Part shown: positions 17,870 through 25,826 of the stretch, one piece after another | How positions within the stretch are numbered: the stretch's first letter is position 1 | Layout of the letters: each line of letters opens with the position of its first letter | Assembly (NCBI RefSeq): GCF_900113485.1 | Contig: NZ_FOPM01000005.1 | Span: 124,001 to 188,000 of the forward strand | Direction of reading: 5' to 3' | DNA from: Methylobacterium gossipiicola | GTDB lineage: Bacteria > Pseudomonadota > Alphaproteobacteria > Rhizobiales > Beijerinckiaceae | DNA length: 64,000 bases | The notes under the pieces: model-generated | Told to the model about the DNA's origin: nothing | What the model saw: the letters and a program-made list of their open reading frames with translations, nothing else | Databases searched by the model: none | Program-made: the position numbers and the translations under genes

Positions 17870-18116
17870 GGACCACCGTCCTCCGAGACGACACCCGGTA
17901 TCCCCGACGCGGGAGATACCCCGGCTTTGGGGGCATCCGCCTGGTCGAGACCGGGCGGATCGTGGTTAAGAGCGCTACAACCGATAGGGTTAATGCCGCG
18001 TCAACGGCGATTGGGGCCGAGTCCGACGCCCCCCGCGAAGCCCCCTTGCGACCACATTCGCGCGCCATAGGCGCGACAGCGGACGCGACCGCGATCGATG
18101 AGGAGACGTAAGCCGG

Positions 18117-19145
18117 ATGGCCCCAGCGAACACGGCCCCCAACAGGGCGCTGGCGTCCCATGACGCGCGTCCCGAGACGACGCCGGCCATTGCATCGGCC
18201 CTGCGCACCATCGGCACCGAGCGCGACGGCCTCGACTGCCTCATGGCGGCGATCGGCAACGGCCTCGGGGAGGCGTTCACGGCGGCGGTGGCGCGGTTGA
18301 GCCAGGCCCGGGGCCGGGCGATCCTCACCGGCATGGGTAAATCCGGTCATATCGGCCGCAAGATCGCCGCGACCTTCGCCTCGACGGGAACGCCAGCCCT
18401 CTACGTCCATCCGGCGGAGGCGAGCCACGGCGACCTCGGCATGGTCCAGCCCGAGGACGTGGTGGTGGCCCTGTCGTGGTCGGGGGAGACCACGGAACTC
18501 GCCGACATCATCGGCTATGCCCGCCGCTACCGCGTCGGCCTCATCGCCATCACGGCCAATCCCGCCTCGACCCTCGGGCGCGAGGCCGATGTCTGCCTCA
18601 CCCTCCCCAAAGCCCGCGAGGCGTGCCCCAACGGCCTCGCCCCCACCACCTCGACGGCCATGCAATTGGCCCTGGGCGACGCCCTCGCGGTGGCGCTCCT
18701 GGAAGCCCGCGGCTTCTCGGCCCGGGAATTCGGCATCTATCATCCGGGCGGCCGCCTCGGGGCTTCGTTGCGCCAGGTGCGCGAGGTGATGCACACGGGC
18801 GAGCGCATGCCCGTGGTGCCGCGCGGCACGCCCATGCGGGCGGCGATCCGCGAGATCGACGCCAAGGGCTTCGGCTCCGTGCTGGTGGTGGAGCCGGACG
18901 GGCGCCTCGCCGGCATCGTCACGGACGGAGACCTGCGCCGCAACGTGTTCCGCAGCGATCTCGACAGCCTCGCCGTCGAGGCCCTGATGAGCGGCACGCC
19001 CCGCACGGTGGTGCCGGAAACGCTGCTCGCCAAAGCCCTCGAAATCCAGGAATCCATGAAGATCACCACCCTGGTGGTGATCGAGGGCGACCGGCCCGTC
19101 GGCCTCGTCCACTATCACGATCTCCTACGTTCGGGCGTGGCCTGA
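18117..19145 (+). CDS. kdsD: Arabinose-5-phosphate isomerase (KpsF/GutQ/KdsD family)
   Basis: The 342-residue protein has an N-terminal SIS sugar-isomerase domain (ILTGMGKSGHIGRKIA, SWSGET, ATTSTAMQLALGD-like region) followed by two CBS modules from about residue 220 (GSVLVVEPDGRLAGIVTDGD and ITTLVVIEGD). This matches the isomerase that makes D-arabinose 5-phosphate from D-ribulose 5-phosphate, the first step of Kdo synthesis for lipopolysaccharide. Length is close to E. coli KdsD (328). It diverges from the barrel gene and nearly abuts the GT61 gene on the other strand. Whether it serves LPS or a capsule cannot be told. Confidence 0.92.
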   Translation: MAPANTAPNRALASHDARPETTPAIASALRTIGTERDGLDCLMAAIGNGLGEAFTAAVARLSQARGRAILTGMGKSGHIGRKIAATFASTGTPALYVHPAEASHGDLGMVQPEDVVVALSWSGETTELADIIGYARRYRVGLIAITANPASTLGREADVCLTLPKAREACPNGLAPTTSTAMQLALGDALAVALLEARGFSAREFGIYHPGGRLGASLRQVREVMHTGERMPVVPRGTPMRAAIREIDAKGFGSVLVVEPDGRLAGIVTDGDLRRNVFRSDLDSLAVEALMSGTPRTVVPETLLAKALEIQESMKITTLVVIEGDRPVGLVHYHDLLRSGVA

Positions 19146-19149
19146 GGCT

Positions 19150-20193
19150 TCAGGAGCCCCCGAACCAGCGCGCGATCCGCGCCCCGAGCGGTCGCCGTCG
19201 CCGGATCGCCGCCCGCGCGGCATCGCGGGCATCGAGGGTGTCGAAGTTCAAGGCCCGATCGACGAGTTCGTCCGCGACCCCTTCGGGGTCGGGCACGACC
19301 CAGCCGAAATGGAAGCCCGCATCCGGGCCGCTCTCGCTGCCGACGGGATGGTAGTAGCGGCCCTGGCTGTCGTTGAGGCCGTCGAGAAGCGGGAAGTTGG
19401 CGTTGAGGTGCCGCGCCCAATTCAGGCCGAGGATGCGCCGGCCGGGGGCCGCGAAGGGCGCCGTGTGGAAAGCCGAACCGGTGGTGCCCATCACCACGCG
19501 GCGCTCCGAGAACAGGCGCACGAGGGCGGGCAGCGACAGGGTCTCCGGGTAGACGATATCGACGCCGCGCCGGGCGAGGGCCGCTTCGAGCGCCGCTTCG
19601 TTGCGCAGGCGCGAGATTCCGGAGGCGAGGCGCGTTTTCGAAAGGTAGGCGGGGCGCGGCTCGCCGTCGACGACGACGCCTTCCCAGAACGGCGCCCCGA
19701 TGGCCCGCACCAGATCGGCATGGACCGCATGGGTGTATTCCTGCTCCTTCAGGCTCGGCGCCGGCAGGACGAGGTGGGGGATGCGGGTCGGCCGGTCGAA
19801 CCGCACCACGTCGCCCGGCGTCAGGCCGAAGCGGCCGAGGATGGGCGCGAGGAAGGGCAGGGCGACGGGGTCCTCCGTCGCGTGGCAGAACAGGCGCGGC
19901 GGCGGCCCGGACCAATCGAGGAGGGGCCACAGGCGGCCGAGGGTACCGACGAGGAAGTGCCCGTAATGGGCGGCCAGCGCCCCGAGATGGAGATGCGGGA
20001 CCGCCTCGGCCGTGGCCTCCGGACTCGCATCGGTTCCGGCCGTTCCGTCGAGGAGCGCGCCATCCGCGTCCGCGAGGTTCCAGGCGGAGCCGGGCCGGTA
20101 GACCGCGTCGGTGACGTGGTGCAGGGCGGGCCGGGCGGCGATGCGGTCCGTCCGCCCCCACACCGCGCGGCAGCGCTCCAGCATCTCGGTCAC
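19150..20193 (-). CDS. Glycosyltransferase family 61 (DUF563) protein
   Basis: The 347-residue protein carries the GT61 hallmark near residue 75 (HYGHFLVGTLGRLWPL) and a C-terminal GT-B-like segment with MGTTGSAFHTAPFA (about residue 238), where the family places its nucleotide-sugar site. Family members transfer xylose, arabinose or GlcNAc in plants and unknown sugars in bacteria. The GTG at 20193 has GGGGAA at good distance; ATG 20184 is the alternative. It is separated from the large glycosyltransferase cluster by 27 kb. Its neighbour kdsD suggests envelope glycan work. Confidence 0.82.
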   Translation of the reverse strand: MTEMLERCRAVWGRTDRIAARPALHHVTDAVYRPGSAWNLADADGALLDGTAGTDASPEATAEAVPHLHLGALAAHYGHFLVGTLGRLWPLLDWSGPPPRLFCHATEDPVALPFLAPILGRFGLTPGDVVRFDRPTRIPHLVLPAPSLKEQEYTHAVHADLVRAIGAPFWEGVVVDGEPRPAYLSKTRLASGISRLRNEAALEAALARRGVDIVYPETLSLPALVRLFSERRVVMGTTGSAFHTAPFAAPGRRILGLNWARHLNANFPLLDGLNDSQGRYYHPVGSESGPDAGFHFGWVVPDPEGVADELVDRALNFDTLDARDAARAAIRRRRPLGARIARWFGGS

Positions 20194-20292
20194 GGCGTTC
20201 CCCGATGTTCGGGCTTCAGGACGGACGGGATAGCGCCGGGACCGGCCGTCGCGCGCCTTCCGGCCCTGTGAGCGGGATCGTATATTCTTCCC

Positions 20293-22254
20293 ATGTCTTC
20301 AGTGCCATCCCGCACCCCCGGCCCCGTCCGCCGCCTCGACCCGATCCTCGTCGATCGCATCGCGGCCGGCGAGGTGGTGGAACGCCCGGCCTCGGCCGTG
20401 AAGGAGTTGGTGGAGAACGCCATCGATGCCGGCGCCCGCAGCATCGAGGTCACCATCGAGGGCGGCGGCCGGCGCCTCATCCGCGTCATCGACGACGGCG
20501 CCGGCATGGGGCCGGAGGACATGGCCCTCGCGGTGGAACGCCACGCCACCTCGAAGCTGCCCACCGGTGATCTCACCCGCATCGACACCCTCGGGTTTCG
20601 CGGCGAAGCCCTGCCGTCCATCGGTGCCGTCGCGCGCCTCACCCTCACGAGCCGCACCGCCACGGGCGAGACCGGCCACAGCCTCACGGTGAATGCGGGG
20701 ATCCGGGGCGAGGTGCGCCCGGCCCCGAGCCCGCGTGGGACCCGCATCGAGGTCGCGGACCTGTTCTCCGCGACCCCGGCCCGACTGAAGTTCCTCAAAT
20801 CCGACCGAGCCGAGACGGCGGCCATCGCCGAGGGCCTGCGGCGCCTCGCCGTGGCGGAACCCGGCATCCGCCTCGTCCTGCGCTCGGACGGGGGCAGTCC
20901 CCTGGTGTTTCCCGGCGAGAGCGAGGCGGGACCGGCCGCCCTGCTGCGGCGCCTGACGGCGGTGCTGGGGCCGGATTTCGGCGCCAATGCCGTACCCCTC
21001 GAAATGGCGCGCGAAGGCTTTGCCGTGTCGGGGCATGTCGGCCTGCCGAGCTATCACAGGGGCACGGCCAACCAGATTCACTTCACCGTCAACGGACGGC
21101 CCGTGCGCGACCGCCTGCTGCTGGGCGCCGTACGAGGCGCCTACGCCGACACCATGAGTTCGGACCGCCACCCCGTGCTGGCCCTGTCGATCACCTGCGA
21201 TCCGGCTTTCGTCGACGTCAACGTCCATCCGGCCAAGACCGAAGTACGATTCCGCGACGCGGCCCTGGTGCGCGGCCTCATCGTCAGCGCGATCCACGAG
21301 GCCCTGCGCCGGTCGGGCGCCCGCACGGCGACGACGACGGCGGCCCGGACCCTGGAGGCGTTGCGGGGCGAGGTTCTGCCTCCCGCCGATATCGCGCCGA
21401 GCGACCGGCCGCTCCAGGCCCATACCGGCTGGGGGGCGCGGCCCGCGACGGCGCCGCCCCTGCCGCGCGGCCTGCCCTCGTTCGGGGCGCCGGGCCGCTT
21501 GCCCTTCGCCCGTGAGGCGACGCCCTATCGTTCCGGCTTCGACGAGACCGCGCAGGCGGCCTTCACCCACGATTTCGCCCCGCCCAGTGCCGACCTACGG
21601 CAGGACACCGAACCTGCGCATTCCGAAGGGGAAAGCTTCGACCACCCCCTTGGGGCGGCCCGCGCGCAACTGCATGAAACCTACATCGTCGCCCAGACCC
21701 GGGACGGCCTCGTGCTGGTGGATCAGCACGCGGCGCACGAACGCCTCGTCTACGAGCGCCTCAAGCGTGAGCGCGCGGCGGGTGGCATCGCCCGGCAGGG
21801 CTTGCTGATTCCCGACGTGGTCGAAATGGCGCCCGACGACGCCGCCCGCCTCCTCGAAGCGGCCCCCGACCTCGCCCGCCTCGGCCTGACACTGGAAGCC
21901 TTCGGCACCGGCGCGGTCCTGGTGCGAGAGGTTCCCACGGCGCTCGCCGGAACCTCGACCCGCTCCCTCGTCATCGACATCCTCGATGCCCTCGCGGGCA
22001 GCGGCCTCGAGGAGGGGAGCCTCGACGCCGATTCCGCGAGCGGCGGCCCCTTGAGCCGGCGCCTCGACGCCATCCTGTCGCGGATGAGTTGCCATGGCTC
22101 GATCCGCGCCGGCCGCCGCCTGCGGCCGGAGGAGATGAACGCGCTCCTGCGGGAAATGGAAGCGACGCCCCTGTCGGGCACTTGCAACCACGGTCGTCCG
22201 ACCTTCGTGGCGCTCAAGCTCGGCGATATCGAGCGCCTGTTCGGGCGGCGCTGA
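20293..22254 (+). CDS. mutL: DNA mismatch repair protein MutL
   Basis: The 653-residue protein has the GHKL ATPase motifs (ENAIDAG, DDGAGM, GFRGEAL at residue 101) and the family signature VNVHPAKTEVRF. A variable linker spans about residues 345-450. The C-terminal domain contains the latent endonuclease motif DQHAAHERLVYE starting at Asp477, with the partner zinc-binding motifs SCHGSIRAG and GTCNHGRPT. It is therefore a nicking MutL, as in bacteria without MutH. It couples MutS mismatch recognition to strand removal. The ATG at 20293 matches the family start. No other mut gene is adjacent. Confidence 0.97.
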   Translation: MSSVPSRTPGPVRRLDPILVDRIAAGEVVERPASAVKELVENAIDAGARSIEVTIEGGGRRLIRVIDDGAGMGPEDMALAVERHATSKLPTGDLTRIDTLGFRGEALPSIGAVARLTLTSRTATGETGHSLTVNAGIRGEVRPAPSPRGTRIEVADLFSATPARLKFLKSDRAETAAIAEGLRRLAVAEPGIRLVLRSDGGSPLVFPGESEAGPAALLRRLTAVLGPDFGANAVPLEMAREGFAVSGHVGLPSYHRGTANQIHFTVNGRPVRDRLLLGAVRGAYADTMSSDRHPVLALSITCDPAFVDVNVHPAKTEVRFRDAALVRGLIVSAIHEALRRSGARTATTTAARTLEALRGEVLPPADIAPSDRPLQAHTGWGARPATAPPLPRGLPSFGAPGRLPFAREATPYRSGFDETAQAAFTHDFAPPSADLRQDTEPAHSEGESFDHPLGAARAQLHETYIVAQTRDGLVLVDQHAAHERLVYERLKRERAAGGIARQGLLIPDVVEMAPDDAARLLEAAPDLARLGLTLEAFGTGAVLVREVPTALAGTSTRSLVIDILDALAGSGLEEGSLDADSASGGPLSRRLDAILSRMSCHGSIRAGRRLRPEEMNALLREMEATPLSGTCNHGRPTFVALKLGDIERLFGRR

Positions 22255-22255
22255 A

Positions 22256-22813
22256 TTAACCCGCGAAGCGGGCGAACACCACCGCCGTATCGCCGTAGAT
22301 GCGGCGTTCCAGGGCCGTGAAGCCCGGTGGCAGCGTGACGACGACACTGGCGGTTTCCTCGACGATTACCAGGGCGCCCGGCAGGAGCCACCCGCCCGTC
22401 GCCGCCGAGGCCAGGGCCGGGGGGGCGAGGTCGCGCCCGTAGGGCGGATCGCAGAAGACGAGGCCGAAGGTGCCGCTCGTGCCCACGGGGCCGAGGCGGG
22501 TGGCGTCGCGGCGGAACAGGCGGGTACGCCCCTCGGCCCCGAACGCCTCGATATTCTCACGGATCAGGCCGCGCGCCTCGGCGCCCTCATCGACCAGAAG
22601 CGCGTAGGCCGCGCCGCGCGACAGGGCCTCGAAGCTCAACGCTCCCGTGCCGGCGAACAGGTCGAGCACCCGCGCGCCCACGATGGCGTCGTCGTAGGCA
22701 TGAGTGAGGACGTTGAAGAGGGCCTCGCGCAGGCGGTCCGAGGTCGGTCGGATGGCATCGGTCTTCGGTGTGGCGAGGCGGCGGCCGCGCTGGTCGCCGC
22801 CGACGATCCTCAC
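22256..22813 (-). CDS. rsmD: 16S rRNA (guanine(966)-N(2))-methyltransferase RsmD
   Basis: The 185-residue protein has the RsmD start MRIVGGDQRGRRL, the RPTSDRLREALFN signature, the SAM-binding loop VLDLFAGTGALSFEAL and the catalytic DPPYG. It methylates G966 of 16S rRNA during 30S assembly. Its ATG overlaps the end of the pseudouridine synthase gene by four bases, so both rRNA-modifying enzymes are made from one transcript. Its stop lies one base from the convergent mutL stop. Confidence 0.95.
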   Translation of the reverse strand: MRIVGGDQRGRRLATPKTDAIRPTSDRLREALFNVLTHAYDDAIVGARVLDLFAGTGALSFEALSRGAAYALLVDEGAEARGLIRENIEAFGAEGRTRLFRRDATRLGPVGTSGTFGLVFCDPPYGRDLAPPALASAATGGWLLPGALVIVEETASVVVTLPPGFTALERRIYGDTAVVFARFAG

Positions 22814-24834
22814 CGGCCACCACCGCGCGGCGGACGACCCGCCCCGCCGGGCTTGCCGAATCCGCCACCGGGCTTGCCGCCCGCACCGCCACGACCGCCA
22901 AATCCGCCCGGCTTACCGCCCGGTTTGCCGCCGGCCTTGAACCCGCCGGCCTTGAACCCGCCGGGCTTTCCGGCCCCGCCGGGCCTGCCGAACCCACCCG
23001 GCTTGCCGCCGGGCTTGAAACCGCCGCGATCGGCCCCGGAGCGCTCGGGCCCACCCTCGCGTTCGTTGCCCTGGCGGAAACCGCCAAGCTTGCCGCCGCG
23101 ATTGGAGAACGGCCGCTCGGCTCGGTCGCCGAAGCCGCCTCCGTCGCGGGGCTTGAAGCTGCGGGGCCGCTCGTCCCCGCGCCGCTCGGCGCCGTCCAGC
23201 CGGGAGAACGGGCGCGGTGCGCCCTGGCCCCGGGGGGCGTCGTCCCGGCGGGAAGGCCGGGAATCGTTATCGAATCGGCGTTGCGGGCGCTCAGCGGCCT
23301 CGCTGCGGCGGGCGGCCTGGGCATCGGCCTGACGCAGCGTCCGAACCGGACGTCCCGCGCCCTCTCCGCCCTCGCGGCGCTGGGCGCTGTCCCGGCGATG
23401 CGGCTCGGCGGCCGGCTCTTGCGGACTCGCCTTCAGGCGCTCGACCAGCACGCGGCGGTCGCCAGTGCCGATGGAGCCGACCCGCTCACGGCCACGCGCG
23501 GCGGCGGCCTCGCGCTCCGCCTTCGGATCGGCGCCCCGGCGGGGAATCTTCACCCGGCGCGGGCCATCTTCCTGCGGCGCGGCCTCGTCGGCCCGCCAGA
23601 CGGAGCGACGGGGGCCGGCGCTGTTTCCGCCCGTCGGCACGCGGGCCGGGGCCGCCGGCTTGAACACGGGACGGTCACCGCCCCGCGACGGATCGCGACC
23701 GGCCCCACGCGGGGGCCGCGCCTCGCCCCCGTCGAATTCACGGCGCTGGGCCGCCGACGCGCTGCGGGCGGGCTGCTTCGCCTGCTGTTTCGGCGAACCG
23801 AAGGGCGCGATAGGCTCGCGCACGGGGCTCTCGAAATCGACGCCCGCCTGTTCCGACAGGCTGGGGCCGAGCTGTTCCTTCAGCACCTTGGTGCGGATTT
23901 CCTCGGCGAGCCCGGCTTCGAGGTCGCCGAGCTGGAACGGCCCGAACGACAGGCGGATCAGACGGTTCACCGCGAGGCCGAGGTGTTCGAGGATGCGCTT
24001 GACCTCGCGGTTCTTGCCCTCGCGCAGGCCGAGCGTCAGCCAGAGGTTGTCGCCGGACGACCGGTCGAGGGTCGCCTCGACGGGACCGTAATCCATCCCG
24101 TCGATGGTCACACCCTTGCGCAGCTTGTCGAGCTCGGCCTGGGTGGTGTCGCCATGCGCCCGCACCCGGTAGCGGCGCAGCCAGCCAGTATCGGGATGGG
24201 CGATGACCTTGGCGAGGCCACCGTCATTGGTCAGCAGAAGCAGGCCCTCGGTGTTGATGTCGAGGCGACCGATGGCGACGACACGCGGCAGATCTTCGGG
24301 CAGGGCCTCGAACACCGTCTGGCGCCCCTCGGGGTCGCGGGCCGTGGTCACGAGGCCGCGCGGCTTGTGGTAGATCCACAGGCGGGTGCGCTCGCGCTCC
24401 GGCAGGGGCTCGCCGTCGACGGTGATCCGGTCCTCGCCCGTCACGTTGATGGCCGGAGAGGTCAGGATCTTGCCGTTGAGGGTCACCCGGCCCTGCTCGA
24501 TCATCGCCTCGACGTCGCGGCGCGAGGCGATGCCGGCGCGGGCGATGGCCTTGGCGATGCGCTCGCCCTCATGCGCGGAGGCGCCGTCCTCGCTCGATTC
24601 GGCCGGCACGGGCGCCGGCTTGGCGACGGGCTTGCGTCGCAACGGCGTGTCGCCGCCGCGCGTGGAGGGCATCGCGGTCTTGCGGACCTTCGGCCGCTCC
24701 TCCTCCGAGGGGCCGGGCACGCCCGCGTCGGTGGGAGGCGCCCAAGCGGTGGATCCATCGCCGGGCTTCGATACGGAGGGGGCCACGGGCGCGTCGTCGG
24801 ACCCGCCCGTCTTGTCTTCGGTGTTGTCGCTCAT
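22810..24834 (-). CDS. rluB: RluB/RsuA-type pseudouridine synthase with long Gly/Arg/Pro-rich tail
   Basis: The 674-residue protein has a charged N-terminal extension (to about residue 90), an S4 RNA-binding domain (ERIAKAIARAGIASRRDVE), and an RsuA-family synthase core with catalytic Asp192 in GRLDINTEG and the LREGKNREVKR motif. The catalytic part matches 23S rRNA U2605 synthase RluB. The C-terminal half (from about residue 345) is disordered, full of Arg/Gly/Pro, and ends in tandem GGFK/GGKP units. Family members are usually 250-350 residues, so the tail is a large extension, probably RNA binding. The gene overlaps rsmD. Assignment between RluB and RluE/F relatives is less certain than the family. 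Confidence 0.9.
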   Translation of the reverse strand: MSDNTEDKTGGSDDAPVAPSVSKPGDGSTAWAPPTDAGVPGPSEEERPKVRKTAMPSTRGGDTPLRRKPVAKPAPVPAESSEDGASAHEGERIAKAIARAGIASRRDVEAMIEQGRVTLNGKILTSPAINVTGEDRITVDGEPLPERERTRLWIYHKPRGLVTTARDPEGRQTVFEALPEDLPRVVAIGRLDINTEGLLLLTNDGGLAKVIAHPDTGWLRRYRVRAHGDTTQAELDKLRKGVTIDGMDYGPVEATLDRSSGDNLWLTLGLREGKNREVKRILEHLGLAVNRLIRLSFGPFQLGDLEAGLAEEIRTKVLKEQLGPSLSEQAGVDFESPVREPIAPFGSPKQQAKQPARSASAAQRREFDGGEARPPRGAGRDPSRGGDRPVFKPAAPARVPTGGNSAGPRRSVWRADEAAPQEDGPRRVKIPRRGADPKAEREAAAARGRERVGSIGTGDRRVLVERLKASPQEPAAEPHRRDSAQRREGGEGAGRPVRTLRQADAQAARRSEAAERPQRRFDNDSRPSRRDDAPRGQGAPRPFSRLDGAERRGDERPRSFKPRDGGGFGDRAERPFSNRGGKLGGFRQGNEREGGPERSGADRGGFKPGGKPGGFGRPGGAGKPGGFKAGGFKAGGKPGGKPGGFGGRGGAGGKPGGGFGKPGGAGRPPRGGGR
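22813..23060 (-). repeat. Tandem Gly-Lys-Pro-Gly coding repeats at the synthase C-terminus
   Basis: The final codons of the pseudouridine synthase encode repeated GGFKPGG, GGKPGGF, GGFKAGG and GGAGKPGG units, with matching short DNA repeats of ccgcccggcttgcc type. The repeats are in frame. They resemble RGG-like RNA-binding tails. Confidence 0.75.
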
Positions 24835-24909
24835 GCCTGCCCCATAACAGAGCGGACGCCCCGTTGCGAGAGAGAGCGCGTTCGAGCCCCGGGATCACGA
24901 CGAACGCAG

Positions 24910-24933
24910 AGGGGCAGCCTCGCGGCTGCCCCT
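24910..24933 (-). terminator. Hairpin downstream of csbD
   Basis: A 10-bp stem (AGGGGCAGCC / GGCTGCCCCT) with a 4-base loop lies 54 bases after the csbD stop and before the next leftward gene. No T-run follows on the minus strand, so Rho or the hairpin alone would end transcription. Confidence 0.55.
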
Positions 24934-24987
24934 TCATCGGACCCTGGCGCCCGTCAAGGACGGGACACCGGTCGGTCGATCTGATGC

Positions 24988-25191
24988 TTAGAGCTTGCTC
25001 TTCACCGTATCGGCGGCGTTCTTAATGCCGTCCTTGGCATCACCCACCGTCTTCTGGGCTTCGCCCTTGAGCTCCTGGGCCTTGCCTTCGGCCTTCAGCT
25101 TGTCATTGTCGGTGACGTTGCCGATGCCCTGCTTGATGTTGCCCACGGCCTCGTTGGCGAGACCCTTGATCTTGTCGGCGGTGCTGCTCAT
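24988..25191 (-). CDS. CsbD-like stress protein
   Basis: The 67-residue protein is a typical CsbD: MSSTADKIKGLANEAVGNIKQ at the N-terminus (only the first part quoted counts as signature), then a Lys/Glu-rich KLKAEGKAQELKGEAQ helix and a Lys-rich end. CsbD proteins are small, highly charged, partly disordered and accumulate in stationary phase or general stress; the molecular job is unknown. An EcfG-type promoter lies 49 bases upstream of the start, which fits stress control. Codon use is less GC-rich than the neighbours. Confidence 0.93.
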   Translation of the reverse strand: MSSTADKIKGLANEAVGNIKQGIGNVTDNDKLKAEGKAQELKGEAQKTVGDAKDGIKNAADTVKSKL

Positions 25192-25239
25192 GATCGCATC
25201 CTTGATTTAAATTAGCGGTGTCAGCCGCGTTGCAAACCA

Positions 25240-25265
25240 AACGGTCACGCCTGCACCGGGGTTCC
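25240..25265 (-). promoter_or_regulatory. EcfG-type general stress promoter of csbD
   Basis: On the minus strand GGAAC is followed after exactly 17 bases by CGTT. This is the consensus of alphaproteobacterial sigma-EcfG promoters under PhyR-NepR control (GGAAC-N16/17-CGTT). It ends 49 bases before the csbD ATG and points at it, giving a leader of about 40 bases. Confidence 0.7.
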
Positions 25266-25349
25266 CCGTTCTATTCCGAGAAATCGTGACCTCTCGGGTT
25301 GGTGAACGCCGATTGTCCCCCGCTCGGCGATCCGGGTAGGACGGCCGAC

Positions 25350-25820
25350 ATGTCCGCGCGCCCGCCGTTTCCCGTCTTCGATCCCTTGAGTGCAGCCTTC
25401 GCGGCCGCCCGGCGGGCGGGCATGGCAGGCGAGGTGCCCGTGGGCGCCGTGGTGGTTCGGGACGGCCGCATCCTCGCCACCGCCCACAACCGGCCCCGCG
25501 GCCTGAAGGACCCCACGGCGCACGCCGAGATCCTGGCGATCCGGGAAGCCTGCCGCATCCTCGGCGACGAGCGCCTGACGGGATGCGACCTCTACGTCAC
25601 CCTGGAACCGTGCCCCATGTGCGCGGGGGCAATTTCCTTCGCCCGCATCCGCCGCCTGTATTTCGGCGCCTACGACGCCAAGGGCGGCGGGGTCGAACAC
25701 GGCCCGCGTGTGTTCAACCAACCGACCTGTCACCATGCCCCGGAGGTCTATGGCGGCTTTCGCGAGGACGAGGCGGCGGCCCTCCTGCGCGACTTCTTCC
25801 GGGAACGACGGGACGCGTGA
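25350..25820 (+). CDS. tadA: tRNA(Arg) adenosine-34 deaminase TadA
   Basis: The 156-residue protein has the zinc deaminase motifs: HAE with His58 and catalytic Glu60, and PCPMC with Cys88 and Cys91. EVPVGAVVV near the N-terminus and the C-terminal FFRERR are typical of TadA. It converts A34 to inosine in tRNA-Arg(ACG) and is usually essential. The ATG at 25350 fits the family; upstream in-frame codons are not conserved in character. It faces the MFS gene, with six bases between stops. Confidence 0.93.
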   Translation: MSARPPFPVFDPLSAAFAAARRAGMAGEVPVGAVVVRDGRILATAHNRPRGLKDPTAHAEILAIREACRILGDERLTGCDLYVTLEPCPMCAGAISFARIRRLYFGAYDAKGGGVEHGPRVFNQPTCHHAPEVYGGFREDEAAALLRDFFRERRDA

Positions 25821-25826
25821 CGACTC

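Noticed and set aside
16842..19118. 758-codon minus-strand frame and 619-codon plus-strand frame (16211-18070)
   Set aside because: Both are shadows of the barrel and kdsD genes with Arg/Pro/His-rich non-protein composition.
22768..24984. 738-codon plus-strand frame
   Set aside because: Antisense shadow of the pseudouridine synthase and rsmD genes; no domain is recognisable.
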